Positions 38,600 to 51,072 are shown, numbered from the stretch's first letter. The stretch is 64,000 nt of DNA from Mactra quadrangularis (GCA_025267735.1 CM046307.1:52061395-52125394), one strand, 5' to 3'. The notes: generated from the letters alone by a model not told the origin. Translations and numbers: made by a program.

Positions 38600-41460
38600 T
38601 GCTGTGAAACTTCATTGGAATTCATTGGCCTTTGATGTAGAGACATGCGGTCATTATAATTAAGGTATAAATCAGGTTGTAGGACTATTATGAGCTAAAA
38701 AATAAAAAGCCCTAGCATAATTGTACATGGACATTTGTGCAGAAAGATTTTTATGAAGACAGCTTGTCGAAGTGTAAGCATATTTTGCCATAACACTATA
38801 CATGGTAGTGATTCAACAGTTGTATTGATATACTTTAGGACTTTTTGTTTGTATTCCAAGTTTTATAGCTTAACAGTCTTTTGACAAACAGTGGGCATTT
38901 TCATAAATGAAACCATCAACAATTGTTAACTAAGACTGCATTAATTAAATTAAAACACAACAAAATGAGGTAGAAAACAACATGATTTGTTGAATTTAAC
39001 AAAAACAGCAATCATTTGCCAGAGTATGTCTAGTACGCAGTATTCAAAGAATTGGGTCCATTTATAAATACTTTTCTACCAACAATAAATGGACTAACAG
39101 AACTTGTATGCAGCTTTAACAGCAACTCAATAGAGTCAATTGGAGAAATGATTTAATATTGTATAGCACTGATCATTTGCTAGTCTCAACTACAAACAAG
39201 GTGGTCCAAACTTTCTAACCACAACCACATTATACACTGTTTGCAGTATAATGTAACATATTAGTAATTAAAACTACATAAGTATTAGATATAATAAGCA
39301 TACAGAAAATTAGTTTCATGCTACATGAAAATGGCTTTCACGGGGATTCGGACCCCCATTAGACCCGCCTATGCATTTCATAGCTTAACTCAAATGAGTA
39401 CGCATAAAGTGAATAGTAACGATCAAAGAAGAAAGGCAACACAAACAGAATTTATGCCTTTGAAGTTTACAAATAATAAATATGAATTTTGTGAAATGAA
39501 CAGTATATGTGTGTTTCTAAAAGGTTCTAATTCCTTCACTTATTTCAGGTTATTTTTTCATTCTGATATCTTAAAATGAATTATTTTTCGAGATAGGCGG
39601 AGAGAGATATTCAACAAAATCTGACTTAAAATGGGCTCAGTTGTTTGTCCAGCCAAACTTATATAGTTGTCATAGGAATGACAGTGTCCAACACAGTAAG
39701 TTACTGTCACATTCTGTCACATTCCCCCTTGAACGATCCTCCCTTGGACGATCCGTCTCAAATTGGGGACGGATCGTCTAAACAAAGTTTGGACGATTCG
39801 TCACCTTGTGTGCGTATAGTTATATGAATGCTTACATTCAATAATATGAATATTATATGGTATTATATATGTGTTTTTCAAATTCATGTATATAAATAAT
39901 ACATAATTTAAGAGAAAATTCCAGTAATATAAATGATAATATTTACCACTCAAATTGGTAACAAAATATTATAATCTACAATAATATTATGTTCATATGA
40001 AATGATGATTTTTAATAGGGCTGTGGATCGTTGAGCAAGTGGCGATCCGATCCGAACCACGATTCATGAGTAGCGATTTAAGAATCGAACCACGAATCAC
40101 TTGTTAATGGAGAAGCATACAGAATTCATGCAATAAAAAGAGTTAATGAAGAATTACAAGAGTTTTTACTATAAGGAAAACCATGTAGTCCAAACATGTC
40201 TATTACCAGACGTTTTATGGGCATTTTCAGTGATAACATTTTTGTTTTAAAAGCGTATCAATCGAATTTTGACGCAAGATGTTTCGTTCCCTACATAAAT
40301 TTAACTTTACATTAGATGTGCGACTCGTTTTTAGTTGTAATTAAGCTGAAAATGTTCTTTCATTTTATCCAAAAAAATAGATAGATCGCGATCCGACGAT
40401 ATCGGACGTGACGAATATTCGTACTCGATTTTCTGGTCGGGATCGCGAATATCCGATTACTCGGATCCTCGCTGCAGTCCTAATTTTTAATCATATTTAA
40501 ATCAGCATAATTGATAATAAAAACAATGAAAAAATAATCTTTTAATGTTTCAAACTCACAATATTTCAAATATTAATTGCATCAAATCGGATGACGCCAC
40601 AAGCACCTCCTACCTATAATTTGGTTGATTTACTGGTTGGCAGAAAGAAACCAATGTTAACATACATTTGATAGCAGCAGAATTTTTAAATCATGATAAC
40701 TTTTTTATTTATAGGCCGATTTTTATGATATTTATATTGGTAGAAAGCTTTTGAAATTCATATTTTACAAATATAAGAAAATTGCCAAAAATTTGATTCA
40801 AAAAAATATATGGGGTGATTTAAACCTGTCTTTTGAACTATCTTCTTGTCGGTTTGAAGCACTAGGTTTAAACACTCGCCAATAAAATACAATTCTTTTT
40901 TGACAAATATTTTTTTAAATATTCAAAATACAAATTTCAAGACCTTTCTAGTGATATAAAATACTTAATTGTTTGATGAAAAATGACTTAGTAATTGCAA
41001 TTTTAAAATTACTGTGTTTTCATTGTATTTACTCGCTATCATTTCTTGCCAACCAGCGAACGGTTACCTGTAGTCTTTATCAGCTCCTTGTTACTAATTA
41101 TAGACATCATAACAATAACAATGAACTGGTCTAATACTAATAGTAGAGGGAATTTTAGTCTATCGTTTCACCGCGGAACGCCTACTTTACTTGAGACCGC
41201 CAATAAATGAATCCATCCGCGCTCCATTCGCACTGATTATAGGTCGTGCATTTTTTGTCCTACATTGTTCAATTTTCATAACAATCGTTAGATAATCATG
41301 AAATGGAAGCATAATGATTGTTTTGAGAACAGATAAACTAAATAGAGTTCCGAGTTATAGAAGTTGCATGGAACTATTTATTAGGTGCGTATGATTTATT
41401 GATGACAGGAAAAAAGGACGACGATTAACACGTCTCATTTCTGAAACCCGCTTACTATCA
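38600..41460. other. copy A-specific segment
   Basis: No counterpart between 60172 and 60282 in copy B. It contains the hAT element at 40016 and a GACGATCC-rich patch at 39730-39805. Whether it was inserted in A or lost from B is not resolved. No gene seen. Confidence 0.7.
40016..40482. mobile_element. non-autonomous hAT element with 8-bp target duplication
   Basis: The ends are TAGGGCTGTGG and CTGCAGTCCTA (inverted TAGGRCTG). The element is flanked on both sides by ATTTTTAA (40008-40015 and 40483-40490), a perfect 8-bp target-site duplication, the hAT hallmark. It is 467 bp with no coding frame. Both subterminal zones are rich in GATCCGA/GATCGCG motifs. It lies in the part of copy A that has no counterpart in copy B. 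Confidence 0.85.
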
Positions 41461-41570
41461 ATAATAGCGCAGAAACATAGACAAATTTGATTAATAAAAA
41501 TGCCAACCTACAGACCCTACTTTGGGGGGGGGGAGACCAGAAACAGAAGTCATTATAGACCTAAACTTAC

Positions 41571-41696
41571 AGATATATCTTCCACATATTTGATCAGTCT
41601 CATTCTATAGTCTTCACCAAGATCTTTTACTTTATGTTGTAATCTATTATTTTGTACTTCTAATGTCTCTTTATCACTTCTTGTCATTATCAATGA
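41571..41696 (-). pseudogene. CCDC78: orphan CCDC78 exon in copy A
   Basis: Duplicate of 60391-60516, 125 of 126 bases identical; the one change (ATT to ATA) is silent. Acceptor (ATAATTCAG) and donor (GTAAGT) are intact, but no functional downstream CCDC78 exons follow within copy A. It is therefore a stranded exon rather than part of a working gene, unless spliced into a distant or chimeric transcript. Confidence 0.85.
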
Positions 41697-41721
41697 CTGA
41701 ATTATATAAAAAGTGTGAAAA

Positions 41722-42030
41722 AATGATGGTGATGATGATGATAATAATGATGGTGATGATAATAATGTTGATGATGATGATGATAAAGATGATGGTGATG
41801 ATAATTTTGATGGGGATGATAATGATGATTATAATGATGTTGGTGAGGATATTGATGATAAAAATGATGATGATAATAATAATGATGGTGATGATAATTT
41901 TGATGGGGATGATATTGATGATTATAATTATGTTGGTGAGGATAATGATGATAATAATGATGGTGATGATAATGATGGTTGTGAAAATTATAATCATGCA
42001 AGTAATAATTCTAATGATGATGATAATGAC
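41722..42030. repeat. (GAT)n microsatellite, copy A
   Basis: GATGATGAT/GATAAT repeats with a longer internal unit (GGTGATGATAATTTTGATGG). About twice as long as the homologous tract in copy B (60553-60705). The Met/Ile-rich and His/Tyr-rich frames are not genes. Confidence 0.92.
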
Positions 42031-42974
42031 TGTTCTTGAGCTATGGGTTTCTACAGGTGACAATGAACATGAATACAAAATTTAAATTTCATGTAATTTT
42101 GTCACTAGGTTATGAAGTAATTACTCATAAAAGAATTGCCAAATCAAATAATTAGATGGGAAATAACTATAAAACTGCACAAGCAGAAGTTGTAGTTCTT
42201 GTCAATTGCAGTGTATAGGAGCATCCGTTTTAGGAGTTTTAGGTAAGAAGAATATTTTTGTAACTTTTTATTCACTGATAACATTAAGATATTATGCATA
42301 ATTTATATTTTTCAACTTGATGGCTATTTGTTAAGAATATTTAGGGAATCTGACAAACGAATGATCAATTTTTTGTGACCTTTTAATAATAAATAATATG
42401 TTGCAATGTGGAGAAACCTGTACTGTATGGTAGAGTATATGTGCATAAAAAGCAAAATGACAAGAGACAATTTTACAGTAAAAACACTAACTTAAACTTA
42501 CTTTATTTAATTACGGCTGTTTCTATATTATATATTCGATGACGTTGTACAAAAAGATTATAATTATAAACATTAATAAATAAGTAAAAACACTCCAACA
42601 TAAATATATACAATTACAGAATACTAAATTAGAATTTAACGCACAAAATGTTATATTGGCACACCTTAGGACTAACCAAACAGCCAGAATGTCTTTTTAA
42701 GGTTATTTTTTGAGTGTTTATGTATTTTGTATAATAGTAAAATATCAAAACAAATATACATTATGTGAATATTCTCATATAACAGAACAGAGTCTATTAA
42801 ACCTGTATGTATCGCATAGCTACTTTTATTCAATAAAGAGAAATAACTACTGCAAGAGTATGGAAGTAAAGAGGTATCCATGTAATCTTTCTGTTCAATG
42901 TTTATACTTTACTTCAATTGAGTATTTCATAATCACACCGATAACAAAACTAGGGTTTAAAATCGAAGATCAAA

Positions 42975-43318
42975 ATGGCTAGCGGAAGATTTTCTCAATC
43001 AAAAATGTCTGAGGAGACATTTGATTTTGTTTGTACGGCATGTGAGCGGGAAAACAAGACGTCAGAGGCTGTGAGGTATTGTAAAGAATGTGTTGGATAT
43101 TGTTGCCAAGTATGTACGGACATGCATAAAAGGTTTCCAGCTTTAATGAATCACAATCTCTTGGGTGTAGGACAAGGAAGTCAGGTCGGAAAACAACAAC
43201 ATAGTCTACCTGAATATCCGACTGAAAGATGTAGTAGTCATCCTAGGAAGGTGTTAGATATGTATTGTGAGAAAGATGATATAGTTGGATGTACAACATG
43301 TATATCGAAAGATCACAG
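42975..43318 (+). CDS. TRIM-like copy A, exon 1 (both B-boxes)
   Basis: Starts MASGRFSQSKMSEETFDFVC and ends at donor CACAG|GTATGA with two bases of Arg115. All zinc ligands of B-box 1 and most of B-box 2 lie here; the last ligands are supplied by exon 2, so the domain depends on splicing. It is about 97% identical to the exon at 61672-62018. Confidence 0.92.
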
Positions 43319-45784
43319 GTATGACTTAAGTTAGTTTTTACTATGAATATAATTACATGTAGTTTCGGCTTTAGACAAAGGTTTTATAATAAATATCATT
43401 GTATAAAATTTAGCCTATATAAGAATCCTGATTTAAACGAATACTTTAATACATTACTATGATCCTTATAAATGTATTTTGTGAGACCTGATTTATAGCT
43501 TAGTTACTTTAATGTTTATCTTCGTTGTCAGGTGTACATACAAATCTATATTAAGATTTTTCGAAAAACACTGTTAAGTTGTTAACCTACATTTCTATAG
43601 ATAAAATCAAGTTATAAACGGATATAGGTAAATGCATAAAGATATTTTATCATCAAAAAAAGCACAGCACGATCAGTTTTAGAGTAAACAGTTTTATGAT
43701 ATATTATTATAATTATCAATGTTATGTTAAGTCTGCAATATTGCTGTGGTCTGATAACACATTTTTTTCCATCAATTAATTTGATCTGGATTTAGCGCAG
43801 TATATCAATACTTTTAATTAAGTTATGTTTAGCAGCCGACTCACCTAAACACTCTTATTTGTGATAGCTTACCTTTACAAATAAGGTTTAGCCTACTTAG
43901 GATTAACCTCTGGACATCTAGATTCGATATCGTGCATTCTACCACTGCACCATAGCCGTGGCAGTGCTACCAATTGAAAGAAACTTGGGTCGAAAGCGCA
44001 ATTGGTAGCGCGCTGGGATCTGGAATCTCGTGTCCCAAAGGGAGTATGGGTTCGAATCCTATCCGGGGAGGTTATACCCTTCCATAAAATTTGACAATAA
44101 TGTCAATTTTCCTCCATTGATAAGATATATGGAGATGTTTCTGGCCTTGTGGAAGGGTAGGTGAGTACTGGTTATAGACAAGGGTCCAGGAAAGCTAGGT
44201 TAGGTGCGCTGGACACCATAGCATGACCAAAATTGTGTTGTACTGTGTTAAACCCATTAAAAAAATGAACGAAACTGATAACCATTGTACATTTGAATTA
44301 GTTTTAATAGTCTTTCACTTCAACAGATCTCAATTTGTATGCACATGCAAATTGATGAGCCATAAGTCAAAAAAATTCAAAATCATGTTTGGAAAGTATA
44401 TAATGTTTTATATTTCAGGTCATGTCCAGGTAATCAGATTCATTCCATTCCTGACATGATAAATAAACTCTTCAACTTGTCTGATAGTAGAAATGCGCAA
44501 CGTCAACTACGAGAGTTATTAGTTTCCATGACAACCGTAAGCAAATCCAAGGATGCACAACTTGAAGCATTAAATGGGGTCAAGGATACAGTTATGCTGA
44601 AAATAACTAAATTCCAGAAGGTTCTAGAAGCTGCTATAAAGAAAGCCTCTGATATGTCTAAGGATGAAGTGATGAAAGTTTATAAGAAACTTGAACAAGA
44701 AATACTTGACGACACGTCTGAATGTCAGAAGACCAATGATAGCCTACAAGAAACAAATGACAAGTTAAACAAAGCTGAAGGTAACAGAGCTCAACGCTTT
44801 GTTTTAACAAAACTTGCTGAAAGGAGGATAACACAAACAGAAAAAGAAATGAGAGAAATGATGAAAAGAATGAAGACCGATGAACAATTATCTTTTACAC
44901 CAAACCAGTCATTGATAGATCATATAAATGATTTACAAGGTATTGGTACAGTAGGTGATACATCAAAGAAGAGATCAGATCTGTATAGAATAATAGGAAG
45001 TAAAGATATCAAGATCAAAGGTTACCGGGACTTTTATACTTGTTGGTCTATAGGTTGTTGTATTACATATGATAATCAACTTTTGGTTACAGATTACACC
45101 AATAGAAAATTAAAACGTATTGATTTACAAACATTGACACTAATTGATGAATGTAAGTTAGATAGTGAACCACGAGGTGTTTGTTGTATAAACAAACATG
45201 AAGCTGTTGTGGCATGTGGACTTTTATCAAATCATATGATTCAGTTTGTTTCTATAGATAACAAGATGACACCAACTAGACAGATACAAATGTCTCATAT
45301 TTGTTATGGTATTACCTCCATGGATGATAAACTATATGTAACAGATTTTGGGTCTTCACTTTATATCTATAATATGACAGGCAAGTGTTTGAAAACTATA
45401 ACACACGATAATGATGGTTATAAACTATTTACCGACAATAGACATATTACTTTCAATGAGAGTGGAGATAGACTGTATATTGGTGACAAAACAAAAGGTA
45501 TTATATGCTTGGATAGAGAAGGAAACTATTTGTCTACCTACAAAGATGAAGATAAGAATATCGTAGATGGGGTGTCCTTGGATAGTCAAGGTAGTTTGTT
45601 TGTTGTTGGGCGCGATTCTAACAATGTGGTACAATTTACTGAAGATGGTAACAAGGCTGGTGTTGTGATAAAACAACAAGATGGATTACAGTCTCCACGT
45701 TCTGTGTGTTTTGACAAGAAATATAACAGATTGTATGTTACCATGCAGGATAGTTATGTAGTGAAAATGTATGAACTAAAATAA
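42975..45784 (+). CDS. RING-less TRIM-like protein (B-boxes, coiled coil, NHL-like propeller), copy A
   Basis: Two exons, 42975-43318 and 44419-45784, joined through AG|G (Arg115): 569 aa. Residues 20-60 form a B-box 1-like zinc site (C20, C23, C36, C39, C44/C47, H51/H60); residues 86-123 form B-box 2 (C86, H89, C98, D101, C106, C109, H114 and C117/H123). About 130-265 is a charged coiled coil (for example ERRITQTEKEMREMMKRMKT). About 290-569 is a six-blade NHL-like propeller with repeated YVTD/LYIGD/LFVVGR strands. There is no RING, so it is not an obvious E3 ligase by itself. Such B-box/NHL proteins are a large bivalve family, mostly of unknown function; roles in immunity or scaffolding are inference. 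The start ATG at 42975 (AAAATGGCT) is the first in frame and is kept in copy B. Confidence 0.9.
43900..43970 (-). mobile_element. second tRNA-like SINE head, opposed
   Basis: On the - strand: GGCTATGGTGCAGTGGTAGA, then B-box-like GAGGTTAATCC. A tRNA-like head in head-to-head orientation with the SINE at 43988. Confidence 0.5.
43988..44240 (+). mobile_element. tRNA-derived SINE in TRIM-like intron
   Basis: A box TGGTAGCGCGCTGG, B box GGGTTCGAATCC, then the shared body. Best-preserved copy in the window. It sits about 180 bp before the exon 2 acceptor of the TRIM-like gene and beyond the point where copy B homology is lost. Confidence 0.82.
44419..45784 (+). CDS. TRIM-like copy A, exon 2 (coiled coil and propeller)
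   Basis: Acceptor TATATTTCAG at 44417-44418; the first base G completes Arg115, followed by SCPGNQIHSIPDMINKL, which finishes B-box 2. The frame is then open for 454 codons to TAA at 45782-45784. A shorter model starting at Met 44456 would cut through B-box 2 and is not preferred. No second copy of this exon is seen in the window. Confidence 0.92.
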
Positions 45785-46056
45785 TAACTATACATGGTCT
45801 GTACATGTAACATACAATATTTGAAAGTACAGAAAACAAAAAGATATATATATTGACGCTAATACAAAAAAAGACAATGGAAAAATTGGTTAACCAAGTG
45901 TTTTTATATAGATGCTCTTGGATTTCCCATGTTGTACTCATATACCTATTATATAATATTGCTTTCAAAATCGTGTATTTTATACTTTTTTAATTTGATA
46001 TAGTGAAGTTCAATGATAAGGATTATCAGAAAGATGTCTTAATTGGAAAATGATTA

Positions 46057-46062
46057 AATAAA
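46057..46062 (+). terminator. candidate poly(A) signal of TRIM-like copy A
   Basis: AATAAA within GATTAAATAAAGGAATTTTTTTC, about 275 bp after the stop and followed by a T-rich stretch, which is the usual arrangement for a cleavage/polyadenylation site. No transcript data, so it is a candidate. Confidence 0.45.
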
Positions 46063-46967
46063 GGAATTTTTTTCTTCCTAAACTAAGCATTTGATATTAT
46101 TATATAATTATTTCAAATTATATGGTTTACCATTACACGCAAGTTCCTCAATTACGATTGAAAATGGGAGGATAACTCAGAAATGATAAATTGGAATCAT
46201 TATAAATGTGTTTTAACCAATCATAGTTTGATAAACTAATAACATCATTTCATTTAAAATTAGGACTTACTATGGCTGGGTATTATAAGCCAGAAATTGG
46301 TGTTGTCACAACATCCAATTTTTTTGACGAATGGACCAGACAACTAAATAAAAATCAAAGTATTGAAATACAGAAAGACTTTCGTGCTCATTGAAAACTA
46401 ACAAATCCATACTAAAGATTTCCCTTTACACATTAGATTCAAGTTCTAAATGAGTAGGGAAAAAATGCGGGCTAAATATGTTAATTCTACCCTTATTACT
46501 GGCAAATACTATCAGTTCCAAATACGAAGATTTTATTTTCCTTTTCTTCCCATACAAAATCTTGAAGTACAGCGTTCCCTGTACACTTTGCATACAAATT
46601 CTGTAGGTATTATAATTATGGTACAATACTGTAAACCAATTTAAACTTCAAATAATACAATGAATGACCACATTATGACTATCATTACATTCAACAGCTA
46701 CAACCACTATCAATATACAAATCATTTTATTGCTCTTACTACATTAACTTCTTAACATGGAATGTTAACCTTTGACTTGCAGTGGTTAATATTAACACTT
46801 CATTGATCACTATAATGTACATGTTAAGTGCACTCAGATGACGGAACTACTTTAATCGCTTAGAAATTGACTGCGTAGTATATCAGAGACACGTGTATCG
46901 CTCCGCAGGTTAAACTGGTCAGGCATTTAATTCGTCGATAGTATTCCACTTGTGGTATAACTAAAGG

Positions 46968-46989
46968 CTTTCGGCGAAATCGCCGAAAG
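46968..46989. repeat. perfect short palindrome
   Basis: CTTTCGGCGA-AA-TCGCCGAAAG: 10-bp perfect arms and a 2-base loop, GC-rich in AT-rich surroundings. Confidence 0.7.
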
Positions 46990-49900
46990 TCTAAAAAATA
47001 GCAGAATGTGGCTATTAGGCCTAATATGTGTTGATATTGAGTGCACAAGAATTTTGAATGCAAGGTCACTATGACTTTGACCCAGTGACCTGAAAGTTAA
47101 TAAGAATCACCATCTGGTCATGGTGAACCTTTATAATACTTATTGTAGTGCCAGGGTTCTCTACATTGTCTTAGAAACTTGCATACACTTATTTAGTTTC
47201 AGTCTGGCTTATTCTTCCAAAAAAATAAAACTCTCATAAATACATGTCCTTTGCATCATTGACTCATGTCATTAACCATGTTTTAAATCATAAATATTCA
47301 TTTTCCTTACCCTATTTGCTAATTTAACCGTTGCCCGCTGCAATTTAGGTATTTCTCATAAACCTGTTAATTGTTTATCATTATTTTATGTTTTGGAAGT
47401 TATTTAGTTCACACAGGCTTGTGTGACGATCAGTATTATGGTTGCAGTCTATGGTACCCTCCCCGACTACTCAGGCTGCACACTGGTAGGTGTGCATTGA
47501 ACTTTCTATCACTTGTTTTACCAACATGCGGAGACTACACACTTTGAGGCGAGAGAATAAACACATCAAAACTTATATTTACTTTTATTACAATTTAACT
47601 ACTTTTTGGATTCTTTTTTTAATTTAATCAGTAGATCATCATTTGTTTGCAGAACAATTGCATTTGATTGTTTTTTTGCACATTTTTTAGAATTAACTGA
47701 AATATTGACCGTGAATATTTATCAAAGGTAGATCATTTTTGTTCTAAATTAGCTCTTTCATTATTAATAGTTCATACTTTTATATATTAATTCTTGTAAT
47801 AATATGTCTGCTAAACTATTAAAATTTGAATTTACTAATAATTTCACAGCGTAAGCCTAAACTGTTTCTTTTAGAAGATCTACTGCAAACTTTAAAGAGA
47901 GTTTTTGTATTCAATTTAGTAATAGCAGTTCCCAACTTGTCCACAATTCATTAAAAGTATGCATATAATACTGTAACTATTATCTCCTGTTCACATAACT
48001 ATATTTCACTTTTTTATTATTCATTTGAAATATCAATTGTTGTTAAAGCCATTTCACAAATAAACACTATTTGAATCATCAGAGTATCTCTTTATTATGT
48101 ATTTCTATATATTATTTTCTCAGGTGGAGCCCATTTGATAATAATATTTTGTCCCAAAACACCAGAAAAATTTAGTTCAGAAGCCGAGCGGTAGAATCTA
48201 CAAAAGATGGCTTATAGACAGTCAGCCGTTCTGGCTAGTTCAGTCTGTAGCACACACAAGTCTACTGATCGAGAGGATGTGGGCATGCATACTTTCATAA
48301 TATAATTTCTATGAACATACACTCTCCTATCATTGATACAAAATCATGTAGAACATTTGTCAGTCAAAGGAGAAAATGTGCACCTAGTAACTGGTTAACA
48401 GCTTAATCCAAAGATATAGCCTTTCCAGGAACAGTGAGTAGGTTGACTGCCCATTGTAAAATGTACTAAAAAATGTGTTGCAATCAAGTTGAACCGAATA
48501 ATAAATAGACAATCACTCGGCAATTCATTAAGCACCCTTGTCCAGAGCACAACAGTATTATCACCTTAGGCCTAATAGTTATTGAGGTATTAAAGAGACA
48601 TGGCATTGTTAAGAGACAAACATCATGCCATGATATTTCCCAAAGTTTGCTCTGAGCATGTAATAATCAGAACCTTTTAAGCTACCTACCACGGCTCTCA
48701 CATTACTTAGGACAGGATACAATATTATGTCAGAGGCTATGACTTTGATTAAGCCATCCATATGCAATGAAAGGGAATGTTACTACTGCAATAAATATAT
48801 TCCACCTTATGCGTTAACAAGCAGACCATACAGTTTGTGTAATTGATTTATATATGATCTAGTTAAGTTTATTCATGATCAGTGAATGTAAGAGAAATTT
48901 CCCTTGTATCGCTACCATTTGTTGTATAATTTTCTGTTTATATGTTCCATCAAAATCCCATGTACGACAGTGCTATCAGTTCTTTGAATATGTTCCAGGA
49001 GGTATTGTGGTAAGCAACATATGGTTATAACAAAAAAGGAACGCAGCAATACATCTACATAATATTTATTTCTCTCATTTCTATTCAATACATGATGTAA
49101 AATAACACCCAAGTGCAAATCATTTAAAACTACTCATTCACTGACTTAATTTTTTACATTTCAATTTGTGATAAAAAAAATGAGATCTTAATATTCAAAA
49201 GCAAACTGACATATAGAGTCTGAAAAATATAATAAAAGTCAAATAAAAATGCATTAAAATCATCTGTACCATTACTAACGGGGTAATGCACAAATCACCA
49301 TCTTTTACGTTTGTATGTCAATTTGTACCAGAATCATGATTATCAGAACGCTGTTCCTTTACAATTTTTATAGTTTTAGACAAGTTGATATTATATGTTA
49401 TTAGATAAGTGATTCGATATAGGCCCTGTTGTTTTCCAAGTTCCCGAGGAAAAATAACAAGGCCTGCATCAAATCACCTACTTAATGACAATTTTACTGC
49501 TAACGGACTTACGGACATTAAACAGAATCATCACAAAACTAGTTTGTTTACCTGCTGGCGGTTATTGTCGGCACATTTGGTACCTTTTTTACAAATTGTG
49601 ACTAAAAACGACCCATGCCGGGATTGTACTGTTATGTATGAGACTCCACTGTGTTAAAGATATGACTGCTACAGGTTTCTGCGAGAAGAATCAATTATAA
49701 ATTGGATTTTAACTCCATCAAAAAACAAAATGGCCGTCATTTTATGCGACAATCGTAACTGATATTGACCCTGTTTTTCAACCAACCAGAGCGCATAAAT
49801 TTTTATTGGCCCTAGGCCCAATCAGTGTTATTGGCCCTATAACAGATTTCGGCCCGGTATTCAGTTTTATAAAACAGATTTTGCAGTATTGTGCAGTGAA

Positions 49901-50943
49901 TTTGCCACTTTACAGGGCATATAACACATAGTTATTTAATAATTAAGTTTAAATCTGTGAACAAGCAGTTTTAAAGTAGTAGAAAAATGTGATTTAAGAA
50001 ACTTAGTGTATATCTATATATGATGATAATACAGTTTGACAATAATAATTATTCATGCAATAATAAGAATTATTTCGAAATAGAGACAATCACATTTAAT
50101 TACACACTATGTAATTTAACTTAACAACTGAACACAATCATTTTAAAGGTGTTGTATATGAATATGTCAGTCTTCTAATAACTGAAATTTTTGGCAATTT
50201 TTTCATAATCTCGTTATTATCAAGTGTTTCCATTAAATTAAAGAAACATTTTTACAAGAAACCTTAAAAAATCTGAGAGATTAAAACAATTATGTGAAAT
50301 AATCTATTTATTATAGCTTAATACCCTTTAAGCTTAAATATATTACATGAATTAAATGGCACATTTTTTGTCATTGAAGTAAAATGCAGGACGGACATCT
50401 AGGAAAATTAAGCTTTAAATAGTTTTTAGTGCATTTAACAAGTTTTTTTTTACTGAAAGCAGTTGACCAATCAACATTCCAGGAGAGACGTAGATCTATA
50501 AAATCAAACCAAATCAGTACTTAAGCACATTTAACAACACGCCATATTTTTACATAATGATCTAATTCATAAATGTGCCAAAAGTACAGTGTAAAACACT
50601 ACTTAGATTGAGAAATCTCTAACTTACTTGTTTCTAAATTAGCAGTAACGAGATAACCTACTATTGGAAATAAAAACATATTTTGGCTTAGAAACTATCC
50701 TGATATGTATTATATCAAGACTATTTCAAGATTTAACTCAATTTAGACTAAAAAATCAAATCAATCGCTTAAGGAACGAAGAATCCAATCAGACAGACCC
50801 TCAATTTAATCAAGCAAAACAAAAAAGTACTAATTACATTCTTCACCGGTGCCAAAACATAGAAATATATAAACAGACTTGACCCCCTTTTGAAAAATTT
50901 TTAATATGCCCCAAATGTATCACAAATACATAATGCAATACAA

Positions 50944-51072
50944 TAAACTTTCACTATCAAGACCACATTAAATTGCAAAATCACACAATTTTTAAGAATT
51001 TTTATGTCCAAAATACATTACTTGAGAAGAAATTGGTCCCTATATTAAGACCTTTCCACTATCAAGACCATT
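50944..51072. repeat. TIR repeat family 6
   Basis: CTTTCACTATCAAGACCAC at the left and CTTTCCACTATCAAGACCA near the right, with TGCAAAATCACACAATTTTT and TTGAGAAGAAATTGGTCCC between. Same family as 34848-34998. Confidence 0.55.

Larger units (their letters stand above)
37181..43709. repeat. segmental duplication, copy A
   Basis: Homologous in order to 48725-49313, 59580-60172 and 60280-62278. Segments: 37181-37800 matches 48725-49313; 37804-38590 matches 59583-60170; 41460-43709 matches 60282-62278. Copy A lacks the roughly 10.3 kb between 49.3 and 59.6 kb and has about 2.9 kb (38.6-41.46 kb) with no counterpart in copy B. Identity by eye is mid-90s per cent in coding and non-coding parts alike, so the event is fairly recent. 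Confidence 0.88.
43319..44418 (+). other. TRIM-like copy A intron
   Basis: 1.1 kb intron with GT/AG ends. The first 390 bp aligns with copy B; the rest has the opposed SINE heads at 43900 and 43988. Confidence 0.88.
45785..48724. other. downstream DNA of TRIM-like copy A
   Basis: No gene recognised on either strand; checked in particular for upstream CCDC78 exons on the - strand and none were seen. Contains the palindrome at 46968. Confidence 0.6.

Noticed and set aside
39325..39579. 84-residue frame
   Set aside because: No recognisable domain; contains ACGGGGATTCGGACCCCCAT, which looks like part of a tRNA-like B box or repeat rather than a gene.
41663..42085. Long open frames on both strands over the GAT repeat (Met/Ile-rich, His/Tyr-rich)
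   Set aside because: They follow directly from a trinucleotide repeat that stays open in several frames; copy B has a shorter tract with different lengths, and no splice or start context fits.
43988..44075. tRNA gene on the + strand
   Set aside because: Same reason: tRNA-derived SINE head followed by the common body.
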